DNA of 64,000 nucleotides. Origin: Asaia bogorensis (GTDB lineage: Bacteria; Pseudomonadota; Alphaproteobacteria; CACIAM-22H2). The stretch is taken from the NCBI GenBank assembly GCA_945901855.1, contig CAMDLT010000006.1, positions 48,706 to 112,705 of the forward strand. Direction: 5' to 3'. Positions 27,536 to 37,405 of the stretch are shown here, one piece after another (the stretch's first letter is position 1; each line of letters starts with the position of its first letter). Under the pieces are notes generated by a model that made no database searches, was not told the DNA's origin, and saw only the letters and a program-made list of their open reading frames with translations. Both the position numbers and the translations under genes were made by a program.

Positions 27536-28609
27536 CTACTCGGTTTTGTCTTCGATCAAGTCGGCCAGCGTGCGCGTCATGTATTCGAGTTTATAGACGG
27601 GCAGACGATAGGCCCAGCCCGCTGCACGCGCGTTGAAGGTTTCCGCTTCCTTGGCGACTTCCTCAGCGGATTTGAGTTTGCCGCCTTCGGGGTGCTGCGC
27701 CGAGACCGCGACGAGGTTCGCTACAAAGCGCACCCACAGATCGGCGCCGTCGCGCGCGAATTCGGCGCGCACGGCCAGCCCGTCGAAGGTGCGGTATTCG
27801 GCAAAGTCGGCGACCGTGCCGAAGACGAGGCCTTCGGCCTTGCGCGCGTCTTCGAGATCGAGACCTTCAAGCGCGCTTGCGATCAAATTGACGTCGAAGG
27901 CCGATTTGATCTTTTTGTCCTCGGGCAGCGGCGCAAGCGCAAAATCCTCGTCGTCTTGTTTGGCGCGCGAAACTTCGATCGCCGCGCCGTCGCCTGCGAC
28001 CACGCGGGCGAACGCGACGCGCTCGCGCGCGACATCGGCCAAGCGCCGCTGCAGCCACTTCGCCGGCTCGCGCTCCACTTGGACGCGGCCTTGCGCGAGC
28101 CACACTTGGTCTTCGCCCATACGGCGCACGAACGTGCCGTCGCCCGCCGTGCCCTGGCGCCCGAAGCGCGTGCGCCCGACCAGCAAGCCCGCAAGCGCCT
28201 GGTCTTGCGCGCCGAACAGCGTCACCCGCGTCGCCTTCTGGTCGGTGCCGGCCCCGTCCAGATCGATATCGCCGTGCAAGGCAGGATTGGCGGTGCGCGC
28301 CTCCAGAATGCGCAAGCCCGCAAGATCGAGCGCCAAGCGCCGCACTTGCTCGAACTCGACCGGATAATCTGCCTTCGACGGCAATGTCCAAGTGCCGTCG
28401 GCCGCGCGTTGCAGCGCGAACGCCACGCCGCCACGTTCGATTTCGACGCGCGCCAGACCATCGATGCGGGCGGCAAGGGCGGGCAATACCAGTTGATTGC
28501 GGAATTTATCCTGGTCGTCCGGCGCATTGCGCTGTTGGGCTGCAAAAAACGCCCCGCCGCCCGCGATCAGCGTGAGGCCGGCCAATAGAACGAGCGTTTT
28601 GGAGCGCAT
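27536..28609 (-). CDS. DUF4340 domain protein (Gld-type ABC operon)
   Basis: A 357-residue protein with an N-terminal membrane anchor (MRSKTLVLLAGLTLIAGGGA) and a periplasmic DUF4340 body rich in beta structure. Segments such as DGTWTLPSKADYPVEFEQVRR match the family. It is the last of four same-strand genes encoding an ATPase, an ABC-2 permease and a GldG-like protein. The family is regularly found in this operon, and its role is unknown; extracytoplasmic assembly with GldG is an inference. ATG 28609 begins the anchor, 16 bp after GldG stops. Confidence 0.82.
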   Translation of the reverse strand: MRSKTLVLLAGLTLIAGGGAFFAAQQRNAPDDQDKFRNQLVLPALAARIDGLARVEIERGGVAFALQRAADGTWTLPSKADYPVEFEQVRRLALDLAGLRILEARTANPALHGDIDLDGAGTDQKATRVTLFGAQDQALAGLLVGRTRFGRQGTAGDGTFVRRMGEDQVWLAQGRVQVEREPAKWLQRRLADVARERVAFARVVAGDGAAIEVSRAKQDDEDFALAPLPEDKKIKSAFDVNLIASALEGLDLEDARKAEGLVFGTVADFAEYRTFDGLAVRAEFARDGADLWVRFVANLVAVSAQHPEGGKLKSAEEVAKEAETFNARAAGWAYRLPVYKLEYMTRTLADLIEDKTE

Positions 28610-28625
28610 GGCGATTTCCCCGGTC

Positions 28626-30518
28626 TTAGGCGCGGCGGCGGCGCGCGCGCACAAATGCGAGCAGAATCGCGGCGAACGCGACGGCGGCCGGTACGGCGGC
28701 GATGTTGATCACCTTGGCATTGGTCTGCACGGCTTCGATATCGCGGCGAAGTTCGAGCTGCACATCGCGAAGCTCGCGCCGCACGCCGAGCAATTCGGCG
28801 CGGAACCGATCGATCTCGCCCTGCTGGTCGGCGGTGAGGATCGAGCGCGCCGCATCTTCGCCGCGCGGTCCCCCGCGGCCCTGCAAGTCTGCCAAGCGTT
28901 TTTCCGTCTCGCGCAGCTTTTCGGTGAGTTCGCGTTCCTTGGCGCGGAAACGCTGTTCGGCCTCGCGCTGGATTTCGGCCAGCAGCGTGAAGGGGCGCTG
29001 CGACAAGCCGCGTCCGCGCAAGCCGATCAGATCCGACGAGCCGAGCAGGTTGTCGACCGCATTGACAACGAAGTCGCCGTTATAGGCCGCCGGAGTCGCC
29101 ACGCGCTGGCCGAAGAATTCCTGCACCTGCACCCAAAAACGGTCTTCGAGCATGTCCGTATCGGCGACGACGATCACGTTGATTGCCCCGTTCGACTGGG
29201 CCAGATGCGTTTGGGCGGAAGGGGGCGCGCCCTCGGCCGGGGCGGGCGCTTGGTCGAAGGCCGATTTGACGGCCCCGCGCAAGCGGGCGGCCAGCACCAG
29301 CGAATTGCCAGACGGTTTGAAATTGGCCAGCAAGGCAGCGGGATCGGGCTGCATGCGGATTTCGTCGACGGCAATTTCCTGGCTTTGCCCGCCGGTTCGC
29401 ACGAGCGGTTCGAACGCGGTGGTTGCGCCATCTTTTTTGGCAAGGATCCCGGCCGACGCCATCTGCAGCACGCTGGCCTCGCTCAGCAGCACGTCGCTGC
29501 GCTCGAAATTGGCTTCGCGCAGACTGAGCCACAGCACGTAATCGACCGCGCGCAGGCGCGCTTCGGTGCCCGCATTGACGCGCCGTGCCGCTGCGCGGTC
29601 GCCCGCCAGCTTGTCGTCGGCCATCGCCAGGCCCCAGGCATCGAACAACTTCGTCAGGTTCGAATTGTTGGGCATGCCCATCGCCGCCTGGCCGCCGCGC
29701 GCCAGTTCCGATTCCGAAAACGGATCGACGAACACCAGCGCGCGTCCGCCGCGCAGCACGAACTGGTCGATCGCATAGAGCGTGCGCTCGGGCAGGTTCT
29801 TGGGATGGACGACCATCAGCACGCCGATTTCTGCCGGGATCTCGGCGGCTTCGCGCGCGACGGGGCGAATGTCGAAAAACTGGCCAAGCTGGGTATAGAC
29901 GGCCCATGGCGGGCTCGGCTGGCCGCGACCGCGAAACTCGCCTTCCATCGGCAGGCTCGACAGCAGGCCGACTTGCGGTTTTTTTGCAACCGAAAGATTG
30001 TAGATGGCCTTGGTCAGATCGTATTCGAGGAAGCGTTCGCGCTCGGGCTGGAAAAACGCGATGGTTTCTTCCCGGTCCGCCCCGTTGGTGCCCGCAAGGC
30101 CAAAATACACGGTCTCGCCCTGCTGGTTGAGCGGCACGGCTTGCAGGCCAAAGGCCACCGCGCGGTCCTCTTCGTCGGAAAACGGTGCCGGATCGACGAT
30201 CTCCAGCCGCAGCCGTCCGCGCGAATTGTTGCGGTATTCCTCGAGCATTTCGCGCACGCGCTGGGCATAGACGCCGTAGCTCGGCACTTCGCGCCCCAGC
30301 CGTTCGGAATAGTAGTAGCGCAGCGTGATCGGCTCCTCGATCTTGGCGAGGATCGATTTGGTGCCTTGGCTCAGCGTGAAAAGTTTGTCGGCAGTAAGAT
30401 CGAGGCGCGCGCTCGGGAACAGAACGTTCGCGAGCATGTTCACGGCCACGAACAGGGCGACGGCGAGCGCGATGCCGACCCCCGTCAGCGCGATGCGGTT
30501 TGCGGATTTGTTGGCCAT
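28626..30518 (-). CDS. GldG-like ABC transporter auxiliary protein
   Basis: A 630-residue membrane protein with an N-terminal helix (VGIALAVALFVAVNMLANVL), a large extracytoplasmic region of the ABC-type uncharacterised transport/GldG family, a coiled-coil-like segment (FRAKERELTEKLRETEKRLA, near 530) and a C-terminal helix ending in RARRRRA. Family motifs are RLDLTADKLFTLSQGTK near 38 and LRYYYSERLGREVPSY. Its place between permease and DUF4340 genes fits the Gld-like module. In Bacteroidetes this serves gliding; here the exported substrate is unknown. Confidence 0.87.
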   Translation of the reverse strand: MANKSANRIALTGVGIALAVALFVAVNMLANVLFPSARLDLTADKLFTLSQGTKSILAKIEEPITLRYYYSERLGREVPSYGVYAQRVREMLEEYRNNSRGRLRLEIVDPAPFSDEEDRAVAFGLQAVPLNQQGETVYFGLAGTNGADREETIAFFQPERERFLEYDLTKAIYNLSVAKKPQVGLLSSLPMEGEFRGRGQPSPPWAVYTQLGQFFDIRPVAREAAEIPAEIGVLMVVHPKNLPERTLYAIDQFVLRGGRALVFVDPFSESELARGGQAAMGMPNNSNLTKLFDAWGLAMADDKLAGDRAAARRVNAGTEARLRAVDYVLWLSLREANFERSDVLLSEASVLQMASAGILAKKDGATTAFEPLVRTGGQSQEIAVDEIRMQPDPAALLANFKPSGNSLVLAARLRGAVKSAFDQAPAPAEGAPPSAQTHLAQSNGAINVIVVADTDMLEDRFWVQVQEFFGQRVATPAAYNGDFVVNAVDNLLGSSDLIGLRGRGLSQRPFTLLAEIQREAEQRFRAKERELTEKLRETEKRLADLQGRGGPRGEDAARSILTADQQGEIDRFRAELLGVRRELRDVQLELRRDIEAVQTNAKVINIAAVPAAVAFAAILLAFVRARRRRA

Positions 30519-30522
30519 AACG

Positions 30523-31257
30523 CTAGCCCGCCTTCTTCATGTCGACGATCGCGGCATTGACGAACAGGCACGCGGCGACAAGCGACACGAAATAGATCGC
30601 GTCGCGCAGATCGATCACGCCGCGCGAGATCGCGTTGAAATGGGTAAGGAAGCTGAAGCCCGCGATCGCGTCGACCAGCGCGCCCGGCGCCCAGCCCGAA
30701 AAGAACGACAGCACGATGGGCGTGCCCGCGACGGTGAACACAAAACACACGGCCGCCGAAATCACGAATGCGACGACCTGGCTTTTGGTCGTCGCTGACA
30801 CGGCCGAGCCGATTGCAAGGTAGCCAGCACTCATCATCGCCGAACCGACATAGCTTGCCAGTACGATGCCGTTGTCGGGATCGCCCAGATTGTTGACCGT
30901 GATCCAGATCGGAAAGGTGAGGGCGAGGGCGATGATCGTAAAGGCCCAGGCCGCCAGGAATTTGCCGAGCACGGCCTCGCCGATCGAAATCGGCAGCGTC
31001 AAAAACAGCTCGATCGTGCCCGAGCGGCGTTCTTCCGACCATAGCCGCATCGAAATGGCCGGGATCAAAAACAGATAGAGCCACGGGTGGAACGAGAAAA
31101 ATGCCTGCAAATCGGCCTGGCCGCGCTCGAAAAAATTGCCGAGATAGAAAGTGAAGGCGCTGGCCATCACCAAGAACACGGTCAGGAACACGTAGGCGAC
31201 GGGGGTGGCGAAATAGCCGCCCAGTTCGCGTTTGAAGATGAACCATACATTGCGCAT
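30523..31257 (-). CDS. ABC-2 type permease (GldF-like)
   Basis: A 244-residue permease with six hydrophobic helices. It starts MRNVWFIFKRELGGYFATPV, a typical GldF/ABC-2 N-terminus with the conserved KRE-x-x-YF motif, and has RLWSEERRSGTIELFLTLPI after the second helix. ATG 31257 lies 4 bp after the ATPase stop; the upstream in-frame codons belong to the ATPase shadow. It pairs with the adjacent ATPase and GldG-like protein. Confidence 0.9.
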   Translation of the reverse strand: MRNVWFIFKRELGGYFATPVAYVFLTVFLVMASAFTFYLGNFFERGQADLQAFFSFHPWLYLFLIPAISMRLWSEERRSGTIELFLTLPISIGEAVLGKFLAAWAFTIIALALTFPIWITVNNLGDPDNGIVLASYVGSAMMSAGYLAIGSAVSATTKSQVVAFVISAAVCFVFTVAGTPIVLSFFSGWAPGALVDAIAGFSFLTHFNAISRGVIDLRDAIYFVSLVAACLFVNAAIVDMKKAG

Positions 31258-31261
31258 CGGA

Positions 31262-32221
31262 TCAGGCCGCCCGGGTGCCGGTTGTGATGTCGCGGAACAC
31301 TTCGTCGAGGCGCCCGCGCTCCTCGCGGATCTCGTCGACGCGAATGCCGGTCTGGCGCACGATGGCGCCAAGTTCCGCCAGCATCGGGCGTCCGTTTTTG
31401 GGGAAGGCGGTCAGCATCGCAAGTCCGTCTTCCCCCGCCACCCGCTCGAAGCCGCCGATGCCGTCATGCGCGCCCAGCGCCTGCTGCAAGGTTGCAATAT
31501 CGCCCGAATCCGCGACGATCGAGACGGCATAGTGCCAGCGCGAGCGCTTTTCCAGCGCTTCGGGCGTGCCGTCGGCCAGCACGCGGCCCTTGGCGATGAC
31601 GACCGCGCGCGAGCAAATCGCATCGACTTCTTCCAGGATGTGCGTCGAAATCACGATCGCTTTGTCCGCCGCCATGCTGCGGATCAGCTTGCGAACTTCA
31701 TGTTTCTGGTTCGGGTCGAGCCCGTCGGTGGGCTCGTCCAAAATCAACACTTGCGGGTCGTGCAACAGCGCTTGCGCCAGGCCCACGCGGCGCTTGAAGC
31801 CTTTGGACAGCGTATCGATGGGCTGGTTCAAAATGCCGTCAAGCTGCGTGCGCTCGACCGCCTCGGCGACGCGCTTGGCGCGCGCGATGCCGTCAAAACC
31901 GCGAATGGCCGCGATAAAGTCGAGAAAACCCGCCGCCGTCATGTCCGGATATGCTGGGGCCCCTTCGGGCAGGTAGCCCATTTTTCGTTTGGCCGCGATG
32001 GGATCGGCTTCGACGTCGAAGCCGCACACGCGCGCGGTCCCGGCGGTGGGGGCAAGGAAGCCTGCGACCATTTTCATGGTCGTGGATTTGCCCGCCCCGT
32101 TGGGGCCCAGGAAGCCCAGCACTTCGCCGCGCGCGACCGAAAACGACACGTCGTCGACCGCGCGGATCGGCCCGAAATATTTTTTCAGGCCCTGAATTTC
32201 GATCATTGTCGCCGCTGTCAT
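31262..32221 (-). CDS. ABC transporter ATP-binding protein (GldA-like)
   Basis: A 319-residue ATPase. Walker A is GFLGPNGAGKSTTMKM, the signature is the unusual LSKGFKRRVGLAQALL, and Walker B is VLILDEPTDGLDPNQK followed by the H-loop STHILEE. A C-terminal extension of about 90 residues resembles that of GldA/CcmA-type exporters. Starts at 32260, 32221 and 32206 are all possible; none has a good ribosome binding site. 32221 (MTAATMIEIQGLKKYFG) is chosen as a compromise. First gene of the Gld-like operon, divergent from fliG. Confidence 0.88.
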   Translation of the reverse strand: MTAATMIEIQGLKKYFGPIRAVDDVSFSVARGEVLGFLGPNGAGKSTTMKMVAGFLAPTAGTARVCGFDVEADPIAAKRKMGYLPEGAPAYPDMTAAGFLDFIAAIRGFDGIARAKRVAEAVERTQLDGILNQPIDTLSKGFKRRVGLAQALLHDPQVLILDEPTDGLDPNQKHEVRKLIRSMAADKAIVISTHILEEVDAICSRAVVIAKGRVLADGTPEALEKRSRWHYAVSIVADSGDIATLQQALGAHDGIGGFERVAGEDGLAMLTAFPKNGRPMLAELGAIVRQTGIRVDEIREERGRLDEVFRDITTGTRAA

Positions 32222-32340
32222 GGGGAACCCGTTGGAAGGCTTGCCTGTTCGCCCCTCCATTTAGGCGAATTGCGGCGGAATGCAAGATTTTCCGCCCTGC
32301 TTTTGCCCAGCCTGTGGAATTCGCGTAGAATCGTCCCGCA

Positions 32341-33363
32341 ATGTCTGAATCCCGCCAAATCGACGATTATCGCGCGCTGACCGGTTCCGAGAAGGCGGCC
32401 ATTTTGCTGCTGGCCGTCGGCGAAAACAGCGCGACCAAAATCTTCGCCATGATGGACGACGAGGAGATCAAGGAACTCTCCCTCGTCATGGCGGGGTTGG
32501 GGGCCATCAGCGCAAATGTTATCGAGCAACTGATCGGCGAGTTTGCGGCCCAGATGGGCCAAAGTACCGGCCTTGCCGGGACAATCGAGGGCACCGAGCG
32601 CTTTTTGGGCAAGGCGCTCGGCAAGCGGGCGGGCGGCATCCTCGACGATATTCGGGGGCCGCGCGGCCGCACGATTTGGGACAAGCTCGCCTACGTTCCC
32701 GAAGCGATGCTGGCGGCCTATCTGAAGAACGAATATCCACAGACGGTCGCGGTCGTGCTGTCGAAGGTACAGCCGCCCTATGCCGCCAAAGTGCTGCAGC
32801 AGCTCAACGACAATTTTGCGATGGAGATCGTCACGCGCATGCTGCGTCTGGAGACCGTCCCCAAGGACGTTCTCGACGAAATCGAAACGATCCTGCGCAA
32901 CGAATTTATGAGCAACGTCGCCAAGGCGCCGCGCAAAAACAGCCACGAGGCGATCGCCGAGATTTTCAACGCGCTCGAACCGCAGACCGAGCGGCGGTTT
33001 CTTGGTGCCATCGAAGAGCGCAATCCCGACATGGCGCAAAAAGTGCGCGAGAGCATGTTCAAGTTCGAGGATCTGGCCAAGCTTGCGCCCGCAGGGGTGC
33101 AAACGCTGCTGCGCGCCATCGACAAGGGGCGCCTCGCGCTGGCGCTCAAAGGGGCGCCCGAAGAGGTGCGCGAGCTTTTCCTGGCCAACATGTCGGAGCG
33201 TTCCGGCCGTCTGCTGTCCGACGATATGGAACAGCTCGGCCCCGTGCGCGTCAAAGACGTGTCCGACGCCCAGCGCGCCGTAATCGACCTTGCCAAAGAT
33301 CTGGCCGACAAAGGCGAGATCGTCTTGGGCACGCGCGACGGCAACGACGATATGGTTTTCTGA
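32341..33363 (+). CDS. fliG: Flagellar motor switch protein FliG
   Basis: A 340-residue FliG, which forms the C-ring rotor and contacts the stator. The N-terminal domain begins LTGSEKAAILLLAVGE, the middle domain has LKNEYPQTVAVVLSKVQP (the EHPQT motif as EYPQT), and the C-terminal domain has the charged helix ESMFKFEDLAKLAP and LALKGAPEEVRELFLANMSER. Length and domain order are normal. No other flagellar gene is nearby, so it is an orphan locus here. It is divergent from the ABC operon and converges with the TIGR02302 gene. Confidence 0.94.
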   Translation: MSESRQIDDYRALTGSEKAAILLLAVGENSATKIFAMMDDEEIKELSLVMAGLGAISANVIEQLIGEFAAQMGQSTGLAGTIEGTERFLGKALGKRAGGILDDIRGPRGRTIWDKLAYVPEAMLAAYLKNEYPQTVAVVLSKVQPPYAAKVLQQLNDNFAMEIVTRMLRLETVPKDVLDEIETILRNEFMSNVAKAPRKNSHEAIAEIFNALEPQTERRFLGAIEERNPDMAQKVRESMFKFEDLAKLAPAGVQTLLRAIDKGRLALALKGAPEEVRELFLANMSERSGRLLSDDMEQLGPVRVKDVSDAQRAVIDLAKDLADKGEIVLGTRDGNDDMVF

Positions 33364-33370
33364 CAAGAGC

Positions 33371-33399
33371 GCTTGGCCCGCAGTCGGCCGAGGCCAAGC
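33371..33399. other. Hairpin between convergent fliG and TIGR02302 genes
   Basis: GCTTGGCC (33371-33378) and GGCCAAGC (33392-33399) form an 8-bp perfect stem with a 13-nt loop in the 47-bp convergent gap. There is no T-run on either strand, so it may be a weak or factor-assisted bidirectional terminator. Confidence 0.35.
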
Positions 33400-33410
33400 T
33401 GCGAGACAAA

Positions 33411-35987
33411 TCAGAACCGGCGCAGCAGCCGTTCCAAGTAGTCGCGTTCGACGGTCGGGCGGTTGCGTTCGCCCAGGCGCCGGATCAGTTCGTCGAGAAT
33501 CTCCTGCGAGCGCAACAACTGGCCTTCGCCGACTTGGGGCACGCGCTGGAACGTGTCCGACATCGTGCCGTTGGCGCCGTCGGGCCCGCGGCCCAGCGGG
33601 TCGCGGTTTTCGTCCTGCGCCTGGTTGAAGGCATCGTCGCCCGCACCTTCGCCCTCGGCCTGGCCGAACCGCTCCATCATCTGGCTCATCGCGTCGCGGG
33701 CAGCGCTGCGCATCTGGTCGAGCGCTTCCATCTGCGGGCGCAAGGCGCGCGAAGGCGCGCCGCGCTGCAATTGGCCTTGCGCGTCGCGCATCGAGCGTTC
33801 GGCCCGCCCGAAGCCTTCTGGCACGTTGCCCATCATGTCGCCAAGCTGGCCCATCAAATCGGCAAGGGCGCCGCGCAATGCCTCTTGTTCGCCCGCATCG
33901 TCGCCTTCGCCTTCTCCCTCGCCTTGACCCTGGCCCTGCTGTCCTTGTTGGCCTTGTTGACCCTGCTGGCCGGGACGGAATTGGCCGGGACGGTTCTGCT
34001 GCGAACGGCGGAACGTGCGGTCGATCAGCGCCTGCTGACGGCGCATCATCTCTTGCAGGCCCTTCATCATTTCCTGGGCCTGGCCGTCGCCGGGCTGGCC
34101 TTGCTGGTTGCCGTCGCGCTGGGCTTGCTGGACGCGCAGATTTTCAAGCATCTGCTGCAGGCGCGAGAGCATGTCGCGCGCGGCTTCGCGTGCGCCCGTA
34201 CGGGCCATTTGGCGCGCTTGGTCCAGCAGTTTTTGCAGATCCTGGCGCTCCAGGCGCTGGGCGTTGCGGTCGGGCGGCTGGCGCTGGGTATCCGGGTTGC
34301 GCAGCGCTTGTTCCATCATCGCGCGCAGATGCCGGTCGATCGCGGCCTGCAGTTCGCGCATCAGCTGTTCGATTTCGGCGTCCGGCGCGTTGTTGGCCAG
34401 CGCTTCTTGCAGCCGTTCCATCAGCGCGCGCAATTCGCGTTCGGTCCCCGACAGGCGCCCGTCTTCGATGCGCAGCGCCGTTTCCCAGACGATGCCTTGC
34501 ACGTCCTCGAGCACGGCGTCGAGATTTTCGGGCGTCGCTTGCATCAAGCGCAGCGAGGAGATGCGCAAACCCAAAAACACCGTATGGTCGTCGGCGTATT
34601 GCGCGGGGTTGAGGGCGATCGCGGCAAGGGCGCGCGCCACGCCTTGGCGCATGTCGGGATTGCCGATCAGCAATTTGCGCTGCTCGATCAACGCGCGCGC
34701 GACCGGGTGTTCGAACACGCGCTCGGGCAGTACCCAGTCGAGCGTTTCCGACACGCCGACCTGCCCGCTTTCGTCGCTCGCTTTCAGCGTTACGCGCACC
34801 GGCAGCCCCGCCCACGGGTGGCCGGTCAGATCGTGGAGGCTGATCGCGGTGCTGTCCTTGGCCCGCGCGCCCGATAGCGGCAGCGCCAAATCGATGGGCG
34901 CGCCGGGGCTCGGTTTGGCATCGGCTGGGCGGCGGATTTCCGCAACCACGCCCGCAAGTCCGTAATCGTCGCGCGCGCGATATTCCATGCGCATGGCCGC
35001 GCGCGGATTGCGCTGCGGCGGGGCAATGAATTCGACCGTCGGGGGCGCATCGGGGATCAAGCGCAGCGCCCACGAGGCAAGCGTGCCCGTGCCCTGTTCG
35101 ATCGTCAGACGCTGGCCGTCCTTAAGTTCGGCCGCCACGCGCCAGCCCTGCAAGAGCGAAGCGTTGGGCAAGGCGTTCGCATTGGCTGCAAGGTTTGCAT
35201 TCGGCGTCGAATCCATAGGCGCAAAGGCCTGCGCGAGCGTATCGATGACCAGCTTTGGCTGGCCTTTGCCGCCTGCGACCTGTGCGATCACTTGGCTGCC
35301 AACGGGCACCGCGATCTCGGCGGCGTCGAGGCGCGGCAGGACGGGCGGCAGACCCGTATAGGCGGGCGGCGTGATCCACAAATCGAGCGTGCCGGGCAAG
35401 GCTGCCAGCGTTTCGCTCCCCGGCGTCAAAGCGCGGGCCAGATTTTGCCGCGCGCGGTCGCCGCCGACCGCAATCGCGACGACCAGCGTCAAGCCCAGGA
35501 TGACGCGCAGCGCGCGCGGATCGCGCGCGACCATGCCCGGGTGGGGCCATCCGGCGCGCAACGCTGCCAGCATTGCGACCATGCGGCGGCGATGGACGGC
35601 CCACAGCGCGGCCGACATCGGATCGTCGGTACCGGTCGGCAAGCGGTCGTCGAGGGCGGCAAGCGGGCGATGGGCAAGGCCGCTGGCGGTTTCAACGCGG
35701 CGGCGTGCAGCGGCCGGATCGGGCAGGCGAAACGCATCGCGCGCCCACCACACGGCGCCGCCAAGTGCTACCCCGAACAAGACCAGCGCTAGCCCGTGCG
35801 CGGCCCAATGCAGTTTGGGCAGCAAATCGAACAGGACGATCGCGCAGAATGCCGTCAGGACCGCAGATGTCGGCCACAAAGCGGGCCACACGCGCTCCCA
35901 CACCAAAGCCAGCCTGGCTCGCCATAACACGGCCGGTATCCGAGACGAGCCCGGATCGTCGAAAGGCGGTTGCGGCGCTTGAGGCAT
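33411..35987 (-). CDS. TIGR02302 / DUF4175 family membrane protein
   Basis: An 858-residue alphaproteobacterial protein. Two or three N-terminal hydrophobic segments lie within residues ~30-165, followed by a large soluble region with motifs DDYGLAGVVAEIRRP and TLDLWITPPAYTGLP. The last ~330 residues are a long Gln/Arg-rich helical region with a repeat of QQG units and acidic EGEGEGDD. It ends with QEILDELIRRLGERNRP and RDYLERLLRRF. Function is unknown; an envelope role is inferred. ATG 35987 is taken because it leads straight into MPQAPQPPFDD. It lies 143 bp downstream of lysA on the same strand. Confidence 0.88.
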   Translation of the reverse strand: MPQAPQPPFDDPGSSRIPAVLWRARLALVWERVWPALWPTSAVLTAFCAIVLFDLLPKLHWAAHGLALVLFGVALGGAVWWARDAFRLPDPAAARRRVETASGLAHRPLAALDDRLPTGTDDPMSAALWAVHRRRMVAMLAALRAGWPHPGMVARDPRALRVILGLTLVVAIAVGGDRARQNLARALTPGSETLAALPGTLDLWITPPAYTGLPPVLPRLDAAEIAVPVGSQVIAQVAGGKGQPKLVIDTLAQAFAPMDSTPNANLAANANALPNASLLQGWRVAAELKDGQRLTIEQGTGTLASWALRLIPDAPPTVEFIAPPQRNPRAAMRMEYRARDDYGLAGVVAEIRRPADAKPSPGAPIDLALPLSGARAKDSTAISLHDLTGHPWAGLPVRVTLKASDESGQVGVSETLDWVLPERVFEHPVARALIEQRKLLIGNPDMRQGVARALAAIALNPAQYADDHTVFLGLRISSLRLMQATPENLDAVLEDVQGIVWETALRIEDGRLSGTERELRALMERLQEALANNAPDAEIEQLMRELQAAIDRHLRAMMEQALRNPDTQRQPPDRNAQRLERQDLQKLLDQARQMARTGAREAARDMLSRLQQMLENLRVQQAQRDGNQQGQPGDGQAQEMMKGLQEMMRRQQALIDRTFRRSQQNRPGQFRPGQQGQQGQQGQQGQGQGEGEGEGDDAGEQEALRGALADLMGQLGDMMGNVPEGFGRAERSMRDAQGQLQRGAPSRALRPQMEALDQMRSAARDAMSQMMERFGQAEGEGAGDDAFNQAQDENRDPLGRGPDGANGTMSDTFQRVPQVGEGQLLRSQEILDELIRRLGERNRPTVERDYLERLLRRF

Positions 35988-36130
35988 GGTCACCCCACAT
36001 ACCCTGGATCGAAACTGCGGCCAGGCAATACCAACCGGCACGTCCGATCCTTGCAACAATCATGCGCAGGGCTCGAACGCGGTGTCTACCTTCGCGTCGA
36101 AGGGCGGGTACGGCGGTCGATTGCCGGTTT

Positions 36131-37405
36131 TCAGGCAGGCGATTTGGTCTGCCAGGGCGCCAGCGTGTCGAGCCCGATGAGTTCTTCGAGCGTCTGGCGT
36201 TCGCGTACTGCGGCGTGGTTTTTGCCCTTCACGAGCACTTCGGCCGCCAAGGGCCGCGCATTGTAGGTCGACGACATGACCGCGCCATAGGCGCCCGCCT
36301 GGCGCACCGCGACAAGGTCGCCCGCCGCCAAGGGCGGCATTTCGCGGTCGTGCGCAAAAAAATCGCCCGACTCGCAGACCGGCCCGACCACGTCGTAAAG
36401 CCGCTTTTTGCCCGCGCGTGCCTTGGCCACCGGCTCGATCGGCATCCAGGCTTCGTAAAGGGTCGGGCGGATCAGATCGTTCATCGCGGCGTCGAGAATG
36501 GCAAAGCTCTTAGCCGAGCCTTGTTTGACATATTCGACTTTCGCGATCAGCGCGCCCGCATCGGCCACCAGCCAGCGCCCGGGCTCGACGATCAGGTCGA
36601 GGCCGAGGCCCTTTGTGGCCGCACGCACGGCCGACGCGTAGGCTTTGAGGTCGGGCGGCGTTTCGTCTTTGTAGACCACGCCAAGCCCGCCGCCAAAATC
36701 GATGCGCTTTAGCTTGTGGCCCTGCTGACGCAAGGCGCTTGCCACGTCCGCCATGCGCTGGAACGCCGCGCGATAGGGGGTTACGTCCGTGATCTGGCTG
36801 CCGATATGCGTCGAGATCGCTTCGATCGCGATGCCCTTCAGCTTGCGCGCTTGGTTGGCGAGCGCCATTGCGTGCGCGATTTCGATGCCGAATTTGTTTT
36901 CGCTCTTGCCCGTCGTGATCTTCTTGTGGGTCCTGGCGTCGACATTGGGGTTCACGCGCAAGGCGACGCGGGCGACCGTGCGCATGCCTTGGGCCACCGC
37001 CGAGAGGCGCGCGAGTTCTTCGCCGGATTCCACGTTGAACTGGAGAATGCCGGTCTCAAGCGCGAGCGCCATCTCGTCGGCCGACTTGCCGACCCCCGCA
37101 AACACGATCTTGTTGGGCGGAACCCCTGCCTGCAACGCCCGCAGCAACTCGCCTGCCGAAACGATGTCGGCGCCGGCTCCGAGCTTGGCGAAGGTCGCGA
37201 TCACCGCCTGATTTGAATTGGCTTTCAGCGCGTAGCAGATCGTCGGCTTCAGATCTTTGAGGCTTGCGGCAAAAAGTTTGTAGCGCGCTTCCAGCGTCGA
37301 TTGGCTGTAGAGCCAGACGGGCGTGCCGTAGTCGCGGGCGAGTTTGGCGACCGCTAGCCCGTCGCAATAGAGGGCGGCGCCTTTGCGCGTGAAACCGATC
37401 GTCAT
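36131..37405 (-). CDS. lysA: Diaminopimelate decarboxylase
   Basis: A 424-residue fold-type III PLP enzyme converting meso-diaminopimelate to lysine. PLP Lys is K61 in ICYALKANSNQ; phosphate and substrate motifs are FGGGLGVVY, VEPGRWLVADAG and VGPVCESGDFFA, with the conserved Cys. ATG 37405 overlaps the stop of the upstream lipoprotein gene (ATGA). The order argH-lptM-lysA parallels the lptM(yifL)-lysA pairing seen in other proteobacteria. Confidence 0.95.
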   Translation of the reverse strand: MTIGFTRKGAALYCDGLAVAKLARDYGTPVWLYSQSTLEARYKLFAASLKDLKPTICYALKANSNQAVIATFAKLGAGADIVSAGELLRALQAGVPPNKIVFAGVGKSADEMALALETGILQFNVESGEELARLSAVAQGMRTVARVALRVNPNVDARTHKKITTGKSENKFGIEIAHAMALANQARKLKGIAIEAISTHIGSQITDVTPYRAAFQRMADVASALRQQGHKLKRIDFGGGLGVVYKDETPPDLKAYASAVRAATKGLGLDLIVEPGRWLVADAGALIAKVEYVKQGSAKSFAILDAAMNDLIRPTLYEAWMPIEPVAKARAGKKRLYDVVGPVCESGDFFAHDREMPPLAAGDLVAVRQAGAYGAVMSSTYNARPLAAEVLVKGKNHAAVRERQTLEELIGLDTLAPWQTKSPA

